A stretch of 64,000 bases of DNA from an uncultured Paracoccus sp. (GCF_937873615.1 NZ_CALMYP010000015.1:124001-188000); one strand, 5' to 3'; positions 1 through 8,739 are shown, numbered from the stretch's first letter. The notes: generated from the letters alone by a model not told the origin. Program-made: numbers and translations.

Positions 1-206
1 CTCTGGAAAGCGTGCTCGACACGGTCGGGACTCGGCCCATCTGTCTGGTCCTCGGTGCCGAAGGGCCGGGCCTGCGCGAGAAGACCCGCGAAACCTGCGA
101 TCATCTGGCGAAGATCCCCTTCGCCGGTGCGTTCGGTTCGCTCAATGTGTCGAATGCGGCGGCGATTTCGCTTTACGCGACCGCAAACCGTTTCACATCG
201 CCTTGA
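1..206 (+). CDS. rlmB: 23S rRNA (guanosine-2'-O-)-methyltransferase, TrmH/SpoU family, 3' end only
   Basis: The gene runs in from the left edge (reading frame from base 3) and stops at 204-206. The visible tail carries the SpoU/TrmH SAM-binding knot: [12 protein letters not shown] (motif 2) and [22 protein letters not shown]-like motif 3, of which the SLNVSNA core is the diagnostic part. Such enzymes 2'-O-methylate a guanosine in rRNA; RlmB is the usual alphaproteobacterial member, but with only the last ~67 residues visible other TrmH paralogues cannot be excluded. Confidence 0.8.
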   Translation, partial: LESVLDTVGTRPICLVLGAEGPGLREKTRETCDHLAKIPFAGAFGSLNVSNAAAISLYATANRFTSP

Positions 207-247
207 GATAGCCCGCCGAATCATGGACAGCCCGGCGGTGCGATGCC

Positions 248-703
248 ATGTCTGATCCTCAACTGCTCCATGGTTCGACCGTGCAACGCCTTACGACGCT
301 GATCTTCGCGACTGCCCTCGCCCTGCCTATTGCGGCGGTGGCGCAGCAATGGGCGCTCGGCGGTTATGACCCGGTGACCTATGTGACCCAGAATGCGGCG
401 CTGGAAGGACAGGGCGATATCTCGACCAGCTGGCGCGGCAAGCAATATCACTTCACCTCCGAGGAAAACCGGGCGCTGTTCGAGGCCAATCCGCGCGCCT
501 ATACGCCGGGTTTCGATGGGCTCTGTGTGGTGGCCCTGTCCGAAGGACGCTCTGAGCCGGGCGATCCGCGCATGTTCGTGACCATCGGCCAGCGGGTCTA
601 TCTGGTCGGCTCGGACATGCGCCGGCGCGAGTTGATGGCCCATCCGCGCGAATTGCTGATGAAGGCCAAGACCATGTGGCTGCGACTCAGTGCGGGTGGT
701 TGA
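248..703 (+). CDS. Secreted YHS-domain protein
   Basis: 151 aa. Residues about 13-33 form a hydrophobic signal segment ending in AVA-Q, so the protein is probably exported. A YHS domain follows: GYDPV at 39-43, the WRGKQYHF stretch near 62-69, then a GLC motif near 91-93. YHS domains are small folds often linked to metal (copper or heavy metal) binding; the substrate here is unknown. The protein lies alone between rlmB and a terminator, and its start lacks a clear Shine-Dalgarno. The fold call is fairly sure, the function is not. Confidence 0.75.
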   Translation: MSDPQLLHGSTVQRLTTLIFATALALPIAAVAQQWALGGYDPVTYVTQNAALEGQGDISTSWRGKQYHFTSEENRALFEANPRAYTPGFDGLCVVALSEGRSEPGDPRMFVTIGQRVYLVGSDMRRRELMAHPRELLMKAKTMWLRLSAGG

Positions 704-825
704 CAGCGCCAATTCACGAATCCGCGAGAGCCCTTGGATTCTTCGAATCATGTCCCATATTGGTCACACGGGCACGATGCCACGGAACGGCCGCGCCCAG
801 ATCACTGTCCCTCGTTCCGCGACTT

Positions 826-857
826 GCGCCCGGCCTTATGGACCGGGCGCTTTTTCT
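826..857 (+). terminator. Rho-independent terminator after the YHS gene
   Basis: A perfect 8-bp stem, GCGCCCGG at 826-833 and CCGGGCGC at 843-850, with a 9-nt loop, is followed by TTTTTCT. It lies 123 nt after the YHS stop and just before the CoA-binding gene, on the plus strand. Confidence 0.85.
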
Positions 858-888
858 ATGAAAAGCTGCGCGCGCAAGGGGGGGAAAC

Positions 889-1308
889 ATGACCGAAGCC
901 GAAATCATCCGCCAGATCAGGGACCGGACCCGCACCATTGCCGTGGTCGGCCTGTCGCCGAAACAGGACCGCCCGAGCTGGGGCGTCGCACGGTTTTTGC
1001 AGGCGCGGGGCTATCGGATCATTCCGGTCAATCCGGGTCATGCGGGTGCAAAGATATTGGGCGAGACGGTTTATGCAGACCTCTCCTCCGTCCCGGCAGA
1101 TGCGGGCGTCGATATGGTCGATATCTTCCGCCGTTCCGAGGCCGTGCCCGAGATCGTCGACGAGGCGCTGCGGGTGCTGCCGGATCTGAAGACGATCTGG
1201 ATGCAACTCGGCGTCAGCCATCCCGAGGCGGCGGCGAAAGCCGAGGCTGCCGGGATGGTGGTAATTCAGGATCGCTGTCCGAAGATCGAATTTCCGCGCC
1301 TCGATTGA
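889..1308 (+). CDS. CoA-binding domain protein (YccU-like)
   Basis: 139 aa, close to the usual size of the single-domain CoA_binding family. The N-terminal Rossmann-like segment IAVVGLSPKQDRPSW at about 17-31, the PVNPGHAG stretch near 46-53, and the later IWMQLGV and CPKIE segments match this family, related to the nucleotide-binding part of succinyl-CoA synthetase alpha. Its cellular role is not established. It begins just after a terminator with GGGGGG immediately upstream as a possible ribosome site, and ends one base before the convergent FAD oxidase. Confidence 0.85.
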   Translation: MTEAEIIRQIRDRTRTIAVVGLSPKQDRPSWGVARFLQARGYRIIPVNPGHAGAKILGETVYADLSSVPADAGVDMVDIFRRSEAVPEIVDEALRVLPDLKTIWMQLGVSHPEAAAKAEAAGMVVIQDRCPKIEFPRLD

Positions 1309-2619
1309 CTACCTGCCCAACCGGTCGCGCAGCGCATACCAGCCCATGCCGGCGACCAGAAGCGGCCAACGCAGGAAGTGGCCGCCCGGGAATCGGGCCG
1401 TGGGCAGGGCAGCCATGGTGTCGAAGCCCTGGGCCTGCCCGGCTATGGCATCGGCCATCTGCTTGCCTGCCAATGTCGCCAGTGCCACCCCGTGACCCGA
1501 GAAACCGCTGGCCGACAGCGCATTGGGTGCCGGGCGCATGAAGCAGGGCATGCGGTTCATGGTGATGGCCAGCGTGCCGCCCCAGCAATGGGTAAAGGGA
1601 ATATCGGCGAGTCCGGGATAGATCTGCGCCAAGGGCTTGCGCACCTTGGCACCGATATCCTTCGGAAAGCGATAGCTGACATTCTCGCCACCCCCGAAGA
1701 TCAGCCGGCCTTCGTCATCCAGCCGCCAGTAATTGACTACGAACTTCGTGTCGTGAACGGCGATGCTCCGGGTCAGGACCTCGGCCGCGCGGGGGCCGAG
1801 CGGGGCGGTCGCGGCGATGAAGTTGTTGATCGGCATGACCCTGGCCGCGACCTTCGGCACCAGATCGCCGAGATAGCCATTCGCGGCCAGCACGACATGA
1901 TCGCAAGTGACCTGGCCTTGTGCCGTTCGAACGGTTGATTTCGAGGTCGCGTCGCGGGCGAAGTCGATGGCCTCGACATGGCTCGCCTCGTGAATGCGCG
2001 CGCCGGCCGCCTGTGCCAGCCGCGCCATGCCGAGCGCAAGTGCCAGCGGGTTCAGATGGCCCGCGCCCCGATCCAGCTCGCCGCCGCGATAGGCGTCCGA
2101 GGGCAGGATGGCGTGGAAGGAGGCGGGGTCGTGAATCTCGATGCGGTCATAATCGTAATGTCGCGCCAGATGCTCGGCCTCGCGCCGGGCATGGTCCAAT
2201 TCCTCCGGTTTGCGGAAGGCATGGGCCACGCCGTCATGGACCGACACGCCCGCGCGCGATGCCAGATCGCGGGTCAGGCGCTTGGCCGCTTCGGCCATGT
2301 CCCAGAGGATGCGGGCGCGGTCGCGTCCGGCCATCCGCTCCAGCTCCTCGACCCCGAGGCGCTGGCCGGAGCCGATCTGCCCGCCATTGCGCCCCGAAGC
2401 GCCGAAGCCGACGCGATGGGCCTCAAGCAGAACCACGTCGAAGCCCGCCTGCGCCAGATGCAGCGCGGCGGACAGCCCGGTATAGCCGGCCCCGACCACA
2501 CAGACATCCGCCCGCACCTTGCCCGTCAGCGCGGGGAAGGGCGGCAGCGGCGCGACCTGATCGGCATAAAGCGAGGGCGGGTATTCGCCACGGCGGTCAT
2601 TCGAGAAGAGCAGGTTCAT
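1309..2619 (-). CDS. FAD-dependent amine oxidoreductase (gamma-glutamylputrescine oxidase-like)
   Basis: 436 aa DAO-superfamily flavoenzyme. The dinucleotide-binding GAGYTGLS lies at 43-50 and GFGASGRNGGQIG at 71-83, a hallmark of the PuuB/OrdL oxidases. It is the last gene of a four-gene minus-strand operon (amidotransferase, PaiB-like, glutamine-synthetase-like, this oxidase) and starts 39 nt after the ligase stop. By family and context it would oxidise a gamma-glutamylated amine to the aldehyde in the cytoplasm. The exact substrate (putrescine or another amine) cannot be read from sequence. Other DAO-family amine oxidases are the alternative. Confidence 0.8.
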   Translation of the reverse strand: MNLLFSNDRRGEYPPSLYADQVAPLPPFPALTGKVRADVCVVGAGYTGLSAALHLAQAGFDVVLLEAHRVGFGASGRNGGQIGSGQRLGVEELERMAGRDRARILWDMAEAAKRLTRDLASRAGVSVHDGVAHAFRKPEELDHARREAEHLARHYDYDRIEIHDPASFHAILPSDAYRGGELDRGAGHLNPLALALGMARLAQAAGARIHEASHVEAIDFARDATSKSTVRTAQGQVTCDHVVLAANGYLGDLVPKVAARVMPINNFIAATAPLGPRAAEVLTRSIAVHDTKFVVNYWRLDDEGRLIFGGGENVSYRFPKDIGAKVRKPLAQIYPGLADIPFTHCWGGTLAITMNRMPCFMRPAPNALSASGFSGHGVALATLAGKQMADAIAGQAQGFDTMAALPTARFPGGHFLRWPLLVAGMGWYALRDRLGR

Positions 2620-2658
2620 CCGGCCTCCTTCAGCGGCACGCCGCGCGGTTGCCGCAGG

Positions 2659-4020
2659 TCAGACATTCAACAGCAGATGTTCCCGCTCCCACGGCGAGAT
2701 CACTTGCAGGAATTCCTTGTATTCGTTGCGCTTTACCGATTCGTAGACATCGACGAATTCGGAACCCAGCACCTCGCGCATGGGGGCGCTCTCGCTCATG
2801 ATATCCAGCGCGTCGCCAAGGGTCAGCGGCAACTCGTCTTCCGAGATATAGGCGTCGCCAAGGCATTCCGGGCGCGGCTCCTTCGCCTCGATCAGGCCCA
2901 GATAACCGCAGGCGAGGCTGGCGGCGATACCCAGATAGGGGTTGCAATCCATCCCCGCGAGGCGGTTTTCCACCCGCCGCGCCTCGGGGCCGGAGATCGG
3001 GACGCGCAGGCCCGTGGTCCGGTTGTCGCGGCCCCATTCGAGGTTGATGGGTGCGGCGAAATCCGGGACATAGCGGCGATAGGAGTTCACGTAAGGCGCC
3101 AGCAGCGCCACGGCGGCGGGCAGGTGATTCTGCATCCCGGCGATGAAATGCAGGAATTGCCGGGCTTCGGCGCCTTTGGCATCGGAAAAAATGTTCTGCC
3201 CGCTGGCGATGTCGATCACCGAATGGTGGATATGCATGGCCGAGCCGGGCTCGCCCTCGATCGGCTTGGCCATGAAGGTCGCATAGCAGTCGTGGCGCAG
3301 CGCGGCCTCGCGGATCAGGCGCTTGAAGAAGAAGATCTCGTCGGCCAGCCGCACCGGGTCGCCATGGGCGAGGTTGATCTCGATCTGGCCGGCGCCGCCT
3401 TCCTGCAGGATGCCGTCGATCTCGAAGCCCTGCGCTTCGGCGAAATCGTAGATGTCGTCGATGACCTTGCCGTATTCGTCCACCGCCGACAGCGAGTAAG
3501 CCTGTTTCGCCGCCGCCCGCCTGCCGGAACGGCCCATGGGCGGGATGATCGGCTGATTCGGGTCGGTATTGCGGGCGACGAGGAAGAACTCCATCTCGGG
3601 TGCGACGATGGGCCGCCAGCCCTGTGCCTCGAACAGTCCGACGACGCGCCTCAGCACGTTGCGCGGCGCCACCGGCACCGGCTGGCCCTGCTGGTCATAG
3701 ACATCGTGGATGACCTGCAAGGTGAAATCCGCCGTCCAGGGCGCGGCGGTGGTGGTCGAATAGTCCGGGGTCAGGATCATGTCGGGTTCGGTAAAGGCAC
3801 CCGAAGGGTTGTCGGCCCATTCGCCGGTGATGGTCTGCAGGAAGATCGAGTTCGGCAGATAGAATTTCTCCTGCCGGGCGAATTTCGAGGCCGGCATGGC
3901 CTTGCCACGCGCCACGCCGGCCATGTCGGCGACGATGCATTCGATCTCGTCCAGTCGGCGACCGTCGACATAATCCTGCGCCGCCTGCGGGGTCTGTTCC
4001 AGCCAGTCGGGACTGTTCAT
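2659..4020 (-). CDS. Glutamine synthetase-like gamma-glutamyl-amine ligase
   Basis: 453 aa. It has the glutamine-synthetase beta-grasp and catalytic domains: EMEFF (metal ligand), GQIEINL, the AMHIHHS histidine motif, and the NRTTGLRVP plus RRVENR segments. Length and sequence style match PuuA-like gamma-glutamylputrescine or gamma-glutamylamine synthetases rather than housekeeping GlnA (~470 aa with a Tyr adenylylation loop). The start codon overlaps the stop of the upstream PaiB-like gene as ATGA, supporting this start over the longer in-frame extension. A second, diverged paralogue is encoded at 8740. Likely reaction: ATP-dependent joining of glutamate to an amine. Confidence 0.85.
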   Translation of the reverse strand: MNSPDWLEQTPQAAQDYVDGRRLDEIECIVADMAGVARGKAMPASKFARQEKFYLPNSIFLQTITGEWADNPSGAFTEPDMILTPDYSTTTAAPWTADFTLQVIHDVYDQQGQPVPVAPRNVLRRVVGLFEAQGWRPIVAPEMEFFLVARNTDPNQPIIPPMGRSGRRAAAKQAYSLSAVDEYGKVIDDIYDFAEAQGFEIDGILQEGGAGQIEINLAHGDPVRLADEIFFFKRLIREAALRHDCYATFMAKPIEGEPGSAMHIHHSVIDIASGQNIFSDAKGAEARQFLHFIAGMQNHLPAAVALLAPYVNSYRRYVPDFAAPINLEWGRDNRTTGLRVPISGPEARRVENRLAGMDCNPYLGIAASLACGYLGLIEAKEPRPECLGDAYISEDELPLTLGDALDIMSESAPMREVLGSEFVDVYESVKRNEYKEFLQVISPWEREHLLLNV

Positions 4021-4622
4021 TTTGCCCCCGATGCCACAGCGGCAAGAGCAGGGTGGCTGCTGGCGAGCGCTGCGGCAAGGCCCGCGCGATCCGCCTCGAT
4101 CCGGTTCTGGCCGGCCTTCCATTTGCCCTGCATCTCGCTCACCTCGATTTCCAGCCCGACGATGCCGCGCAATTGCGAGGCGACGAATGTTTCGGGCGCA
4201 TCGGACACGGCCCATGGCTCGGGCCGGTCGCTTTCCATCTGGTCGGTCAGCGCGTCGATCTGGGTGCGCAACCAATCTGCATCGGCCATCAGCCGTGCCG
4301 TCCCGCGCGCCTGCACCATCAGGTAGTTCCAGGTCGGCACAACCTTCCCGGTCTGCCGCTTGGTCGCATACCAGCTTGGCGTGACATAGCTCTGCTCGCC
4401 CTGAAAGACGACGAGGACCGGGTTGCCGGCCTCGATCTCGGCCAGTTGCGGATTGGCACGGGCGAGATGGGCGCGCAGGGTCTTGCCGATCAGTTCGAAC
4501 GGCAGCGCATTGGCGGTGGGGCCGGATGCGCCTGCCGTAATCAGCAGGCCCAGAGGGTTGGCGCGGATCAGCGCCGCCAGAATCTCGGGCCGGTCCTCGG
4601 CGAAGGCGGGCGGGCAATACAT
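4017..4622 (-). CDS. PaiB-family FMN-binding protein
   Basis: 201 aa, the standard PaiB length. Recognisable family segments are the opening MYCPPAF, the GLLITAG and ALPFEL stretch, and SYVTPSWYATK followed by VPTWNYLMV near the middle. PaiB proteins have an FMN-binding split-barrel fold and were named as negative regulators beside the polyamine acetyltransferase PaiA in Bacillus. Whether this one regulates transcription or acts as a flavoprotein is unknown. It is translationally coupled on both sides: its ATG overlaps the amidotransferase stop by one base and its stop overlaps the ligase start, so it probably belongs to the amine pathway. Confidence 0.85.
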   Translation of the reverse strand: MYCPPAFAEDRPEILAALIRANPLGLLITAGASGPTANALPFELIGKTLRAHLARANPQLAEIEAGNPVLVVFQGEQSYVTPSWYATKRQTGKVVPTWNYLMVQARGTARLMADADWLRTQIDALTDQMESDRPEPWAVSDAPETFVASQLRGIVGLEIEVSEMQGKWKAGQNRIEADRAGLAAALASSHPALAAVASGAK

Positions 4623-5320
4623 CAGGCGGCCCCCTGCCGGTCGGCCACGGCCTCGCGGAAGAAGGCGGCGATGCGGGCCGCGATCGCGTCGCTGTCGCGC
4701 TTGCCGCCCATGCCGGCGCGGGCCCGGTCCAGAAGCGGGGTCGGCACGACGCCGATGGCGCGGGTCTCGATCAGGCCCTGAACGAAACTGTCGGTGAATT
4801 CCGGGTGCGGCTGCACGGTGAAGGCCCGGCCCGGATAAAGCAGCGCCGCATTGGCGCAGAAATCGTTCTGCCCGACCACGCGCGCGCCCTCGGGCAATTG
4901 CGTCACCTGATCCTGATGCCAGGCGTTCAGGGTCAGGGTCTCGCCCTCGAAATCGTATTCCTTGGCGCCGACCGACCAGCCTTCGGCATATTTCTCGACC
5001 TTGCCGCCAAGGGCTTGGGCGATGATCTGGTGACCGAAGCAGATGCCGACCATGGGCACGGCCTCGGCATAGGCCTCGCGGATGAAGTCTTCCAGCGGCG
5101 GGATGAAGTCATGCGCCTCATAGGCGCCGTGGCGCGCGCCGGTCAGCAGCCAGCCATCCGCGTCATGGACCGAGGCCGGAAACTCCATCCCCTCGACATG
5201 GTAATTGCGGAAGGTGAAACCGGATTCGGCCAGCAGCCGGATGAACATGTCCGGGTAATCGCCTGCCTGATCTTTCAGCGCTTCGGGCGCCTGCCCGCAT
5301 TGTAGGATGCCGATTTGCAT
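4622..5320 (-). CDS. Class I glutamine amidotransferase / gamma-glutamyl hydrolase-like protein
   Basis: 232 aa from the ATG at 5320 (MQIGILQCG); a longer open frame extends upstream but has no family similarity and would run into the divergent ABC gene. The triad is visible: nucleophile Cys94 in GICFGHQ, His172 and Glu174 in QPHPEF. Such stand-alone GATases resemble the GMP synthase amidotransferase domain. In this operon it may play the role of PuuD, hydrolysing a gamma-glutamyl amide after oxidation; that is inference. It is the first gene of the operon, and the ~90-bp gap to the divergent ABC operon probably holds both promoters. Confidence 0.8.
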   Translation of the reverse strand: MQIGILQCGQAPEALKDQAGDYPDMFIRLLAESGFTFRNYHVEGMEFPASVHDADGWLLTGARHGAYEAHDFIPPLEDFIREAYAEAVPMVGICFGHQIIAQALGGKVEKYAEGWSVGAKEYDFEGETLTLNAWHQDQVTQLPEGARVVGQNDFCANAALLYPGRAFTVQPHPEFTDSFVQGLIETRAIGVVPTPLLDRARAGMGGKRDSDAIAARIAAFFREAVADRQGAA

Positions 5321-5410
5321 TTTCTTGCCATCTCGTTGCGTCGCCACCAGATTAGGCGGCGCATGAAGGCGTTGCAATCCGGCACGAAATCGCGCCAGAT
5401 ACCCCTCAGC

Positions 5411-6190
5411 ATGAGTGACACGAACGTACCCGTTATCGAGATCCGCGACCTCTACAAGGCCTATGGCCAGTTGGAGGTGCTGAAAGGCGTGTCGCTGAGC
5501 GCGCCGCGCGGCCATGTCGTCAGCCTGATCGGCTCCTCCGGTTCGGGCAAATCGACGCTGCTGCGGTGCTGCAACCTGCTGGAAAACAGCCAGAAGGGCG
5601 AGATCCTGTTCTCGGGCGAGCCAGTGGCCTGGAAGGGCGATGGGCTGGCCCGCACACCCGGCGACCGCGCGCAGGTCACCCGCATCCGCACCCAGCTTTC
5701 CATGGTCTTCCAGCAGTTCAACCTTTGGTCGCACATGACCATCCTGCAGAATGTGATGGAATGCCCGGTCACGGTGCTGGGCCAGCCGAAGGACGAGGTC
5801 GAGGCCCGCGCCCGCAAGCTACTGGACAAGGTCGGCATCGGCGACAAGGCCGAGGCCTGGCCGGCCATGCTGTCGGGCGGCCAGCAGCAGCGCGCGGCAA
5901 TCGCACGGGCACTGTGCATGGAACCCAAGGCGCTGCTCTTCGACGAGCCGACAAGCGCGCTCGACCCTGAATTGCAGCAGGAGGTGGTGCGCGTCATCAA
6001 GGACCTCGCCGCCGAACATCGCACCATGATCATCGTGACGCATGACATGCGGCTGGCCGCCGATGTCAGCGATCATGTCGTCTTCCTGCATCAGGGACGG
6101 ATCGAAGAAGAAGGTCCGCCCGATCAGGTCTTCGGCGCGCCGAAATCCGAGCGGCTGCGCCAGTTCCTCAGCGCCACCATGGCGGTGTGA
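5411..6190 (+). CDS. ABC transporter ATP-binding protein, polar/basic amino acid type (HisP-like)
   Basis: 259 aa. Walker A GSSGSGKST near 42-50, signature LSGGQQQRAAIAR and Walker B ALLFDEPTSALDP are intact, with the H-loop THDMRLA. The best family match is the His/Lys/Arg/ornithine or octopine importer ATPase. The chosen start MSDTNVP lacks a strong Shine-Dalgarno; an in-frame ATG at 5363 is possible. It is the first gene of a plus-strand operon with a binding protein, two permeases and a ligase, energising uptake across the inner membrane. Confidence 0.9.
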   Translation: MSDTNVPVIEIRDLYKAYGQLEVLKGVSLSAPRGHVVSLIGSSGSGKSTLLRCCNLLENSQKGEILFSGEPVAWKGDGLARTPGDRAQVTRIRTQLSMVFQQFNLWSHMTILQNVMECPVTVLGQPKDEVEARARKLLDKVGIGDKAEAWPAMLSGGQQQRAAIARALCMEPKALLFDEPTSALDPELQQEVVRVIKDLAAEHRTMIIVTHDMRLAADVSDHVVFLHQGRIEEEGPPDQVFGAPKSERLRQFLSATMAV

Positions 6191-6212
6191 TTTACCAACA
6201 GGAGAGAAAATA

Positions 6213-6992
6213 GTGAAAAAACTGATGCTTGCTGCAGCGACCCTGGCTCTCACCGCCGGTCTTGCCGCCGCCGCCCCGGTCCGTATCGCCTCCGAGGGCG
6301 CCTATCCTCCCTTCAACCTCGTCAACGACAAGGGCGATCTCGACGGGTTTGACATCGCCGTAGGCAACGAGATCTGCAAGCGGGCAGAACTGGAATGTGT
6401 CTGGGTCAAGAATGACTGGGATTCGATCCTGCCGAACCTGAAATCGTCGAATTACGATGCCATCATGGCCGGCATGTCGATCACCGATGAGCGGAAACAG
6501 GAAATCGACTTTACCCAGAACTACTTCCCGCCCACGGCCTCTGCCTATGCCGCGCTGTCGGCTGACGCCAATATCGGCGATGGCGCCGTCGTCGCAGCCC
6601 AGACGGCGACCATCCAGGCCAGCTATGTCGCCGAATCGGGGGCCACGCTGCTGGAATTTGCCACCCCTGACGAGACCGTCGCAGCGGTCCGCAATGGCGA
6701 GGCCGATGCGGTCTTCGCCGACAAGGACTTCCTTGAGCCCGCCGTGGTCGAATCGAATGGCGAACTGTCATGGGTTGGCGAGAATGTGCCGCTTGGCGGC
6801 GGCATCGGCGTCGGTGTGCGCCAGTCCGATACCGAATTGCGTGACAAGATGGATGCCGCCATTGCCTCGATGAAGGAAGATGGCACGCTGAACGGTATTA
6901 TCGACGCATGGTTTGGCGAGGGCGCGCTGTATTACGGCGCCGATGGTCAGGCGGTCGGCAAGGCCGACGCCAAGATCACCCCGGTAAACTGA
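6213..6992 (+). CDS. Periplasmic amino-acid/amine-binding protein of the ABC importer
   Basis: 259 aa. GTG start at 6213 with GGAGAG at 6201-6206, which fixes the start. Residues 1-21 are a signal peptide (MKKLMLAAATLALTAGLAAA). The mature part starts with the SBP_bac_3 pattern VRIASEGAYPPFN, then DGFDIAVGNEI, and MSITDERKQEIDFT. The two-Cys segment EICKRAELEC resembles HisJ/ArgT-type lysine/arginine/ornithine binding proteins. It presumably captures a cationic amino acid, opine or amine. A very strong hairpin follows the stop codon and separates it from the permeases. Confidence 0.9.
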   Translation: MKKLMLAAATLALTAGLAAAAPVRIASEGAYPPFNLVNDKGDLDGFDIAVGNEICKRAELECVWVKNDWDSILPNLKSSNYDAIMAGMSITDERKQEIDFTQNYFPPTASAYAALSADANIGDGAVVAAQTATIQASYVAESGATLLEFATPDETVAAVRNGEADAVFADKDFLEPAVVESNGELSWVGENVPLGGGIGVGVRQSDTELRDKMDAAIASMKEDGTLNGIIDAWFGEGALYYGADGQAVGKADAKITPVN

Positions 6993-6998
6993 CGATGG

Positions 6999-7030
6999 CG
7001 CCCCGCCGCCCGCGACGGGCTGGCGGGGCG
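6999..7030 (+). other. Strong intercistronic hairpin after the binding-protein gene
   Basis: CGCCCCGCC at 6999-7007 pairs with GGCGGGGCG at 7022-7030, and inside it GCCCG (7008-7012) pairs with CGGGC (7016-7020) around a CGA loop, leaving one bulged T. The 14-bp stem starts 7 nt after the binding-protein stop and has no T-tract, so it looks like an mRNA-stabilising or partial-attenuation element rather than a full terminator. Confidence 0.7.
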
Positions 7031-7036
7031 TGACCC

Positions 7037-7918
7037 GTGATGTTCGAGTATTGCGCCGATCCCAAATCGCTTGAGGGCCTGCAATGGCTGTCCTGCTACC
7101 TGACGACAGGCACGCATCTGCGCTTCTATGCCAGTTTTGGTACCGTGCTGATGCTTCTGGCGATCACCGCGCCCATCGCGTTGCTGTTCGGCTTCGGCGG
7201 GGCGTTGGCGTCGCGTTCGCTGATCGCGCCGGTCCGGTGGTTCGGCAAGATTTATACATCGATGGTGCGGGGCGTGCCCGACATCGTCTTCTTCATGTTC
7301 GTGCCCATCGCGCTCGATCAACTGTTCGAATATCTGCGCTCACGAGTCTATTGCGACGCCTCGGTGCCGGTCCGGCAAGGCAATGATTTCGTTGTCTGCG
7401 CGGCGGCGAAACTGCCGCGAGCGGATGCCGCCGCCTGGGTCTTCGATGTCTATGGCATGTTTCTGGCGGTGCTGGCCTTCGCGCTTGTCTTCGGGGCCTT
7501 CGCCTCGAACGTGCTTTACGGCGCCATGCAGTCGGTGCCCCGCGCCCAGCTTGAAACCGCCGAGGCTTACGGCATGACCCAACGTCAGGTCACCCGCCGG
7601 GTGCTGATCCCGCAGATGTGGGTTTACGCCGTGCCGGGCCTGTCGAACCTGTGGATGATCCTGATCAAGGCCACGCCGCTTCTGTTCCTGCTCGGGGTCG
7701 AGGATATCGTCTATTGGGCGCGCGAGCTTGGCGGCTCGAAAACCCAGTCCTATGCCTATCCGCATCCCGACTGGCGGCTTTACTATTTCCTCGTCATCCT
7801 GGCCTTCTACCTGCTGATGACGGCGGTGTCCGAGCGTGTGCTGGCCCGTGTCTCGCGCCGGCTTTCGCTGGGTCAGGCGACGATGGCCGGCGAGGCGATG
7901 CGAAAGGCCGCGACATGA
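7037..7918 (+). CDS. ABC transporter permease (HisQ/HisM-like), subunit 1
   Basis: 293 aa, starting at GTG 7037 or the adjacent ATG 7040. Several membrane segments are visible (LMLLAITAPIALLFGFGG; the FLAVLAFALVFGAFASN segment; FLVILAFYLLMTAV). The EAA-type cytoplasmic loop is at SVPRAQLETAEAYGMTQRQ. It is somewhat longer than typical 230-240 aa HisM proteins because of an inserted segment near residues 95-130 (RSRVYCDAS to KLPRADA), which contains two cysteines. Overlaps the next permease by 4 nt. Confidence 0.88.
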   Translation: MMFEYCADPKSLEGLQWLSCYLTTGTHLRFYASFGTVLMLLAITAPIALLFGFGGALASRSLIAPVRWFGKIYTSMVRGVPDIVFFMFVPIALDQLFEYLRSRVYCDASVPVRQGNDFVVCAAAKLPRADAAAWVFDVYGMFLAVLAFALVFGAFASNVLYGAMQSVPRAQLETAEAYGMTQRQVTRRVLIPQMWVYAVPGLSNLWMILIKATPLLFLLGVEDIVYWARELGGSKTQSYAYPHPDWRLYYFLVILAFYLLMTAVSERVLARVSRRLSLGQATMAGEAMRKAAT

Positions 7919-8739
7919 GCTGCGTCCAGACCATCGCCGATTACGGCCTGCGCTCCATCGGGATCGGCGAACGCCTGCTGCCGCGTGGCGATTTCGATCT
8001 GTGCACGCAGGTGACGCTGATCGGCTCGGGCATGTTGTGGAACCTATACTTCGGCACGCTCTCGGTGATTTTCGGCTTTTTCATCGCCAATGGCCTGGCG
8101 CTGGCCAAGGCGTCCGAAAACCCCTGGCTGCGCAAGCCCGCCGACGGGTTCATCTTCCTTTTCCGGGGCAGTCCGCTGTTCATCCAGTTCTTCCTCGGCT
8201 ACCAGCTTTTCGTGCTGCTGCCGCGCGCGGGCATCGAACTGTTCGGCATCACCGTCGCCACCGGCTGGCTGACCAAGGCCTGGGCCGGGGCGCTGATCGT
8301 GCTGATCCTGAACACCGCCGCCTATTCGGCGCAGATCTTCCACGGCGCGCTGCAATCGGTCCCGAAGGGCGATATCGAGGCTGCCGACGCATACGGCCTG
8401 ACCGGCTGGAAGAAGTTCCGCCGCGTGGTCTGGCCAACGATGATGCGCCTCGCCTGGCCGTCCTATACCAATGAGGCGATCTTTCTCTTTCACGCCACGA
8501 CGCTGGTCTTCTTCTCCAGCTTTCCGGCTTTCGCCCAGCAGGGAGATTCGCTCTATTACGCGAATTACCTTGCCGACAAGACCTTCAATCCTTTCGTCGC
8601 CTATCCGATCGTCGCGGCTTATTTCATCCTGCTGACATTGTCGCTGATCGCGATCTTCGGGATCGTCAACCGACGCCTGAACCGCCATCTTCCCGGGGCC
8701 ACGCAAAAGATAAGATACCGCCCCAAACTGATCAGGTGA
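7915..8739 (+). CDS. ABC transporter permease (HisQ/HisM-like), subunit 2
   Basis: 274 aa; ATG at 7915 overlaps the preceding stop (ATGA). Membrane segments include LYFGTLSVIFGFFIANGLAL and PIVAAYFILLTLSLIAIFGI. The EAA loop SVPKGDIEAADAYGLTGWKKF matches amino-acid importer permeases. It would form the heteromeric pore with the gene upstream. The stop at 8737-8739 abuts the ligase ATG at 8740, so the ligase is probably cotranslated. Confidence 0.88.
   Translation: MSCVQTIADYGLRSIGIGERLLPRGDFDLCTQVTLIGSGMLWNLYFGTLSVIFGFFIANGLALAKASENPWLRKPADGFIFLFRGSPLFIQFFLGYQLFVLLPRAGIELFGITVATGWLTKAWAGALIVLILNTAAYSAQIFHGALQSVPKGDIEAADAYGLTGWKKFRRVVWPTMMRLAWPSYTNEAIFLFHATTLVFFSSFPAFAQQGDSLYYANYLADKTFNPFVAYPIVAAYFILLTLSLIAIFGIVNRRLNRHLPGATQKIRYRPKLIR

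Noticed and set aside
700-730. TTGACA at 700-705 as a promoter
   Set aside because: No acceptable -10 element at 16-18 nt spacing.
690-1541. 283-aa open frame across the terminator and CoA-binding gene
   Set aside because: Runs through a clear terminator and a recognised gene in another frame; sequence is Arg/Gly-rich without similarity.
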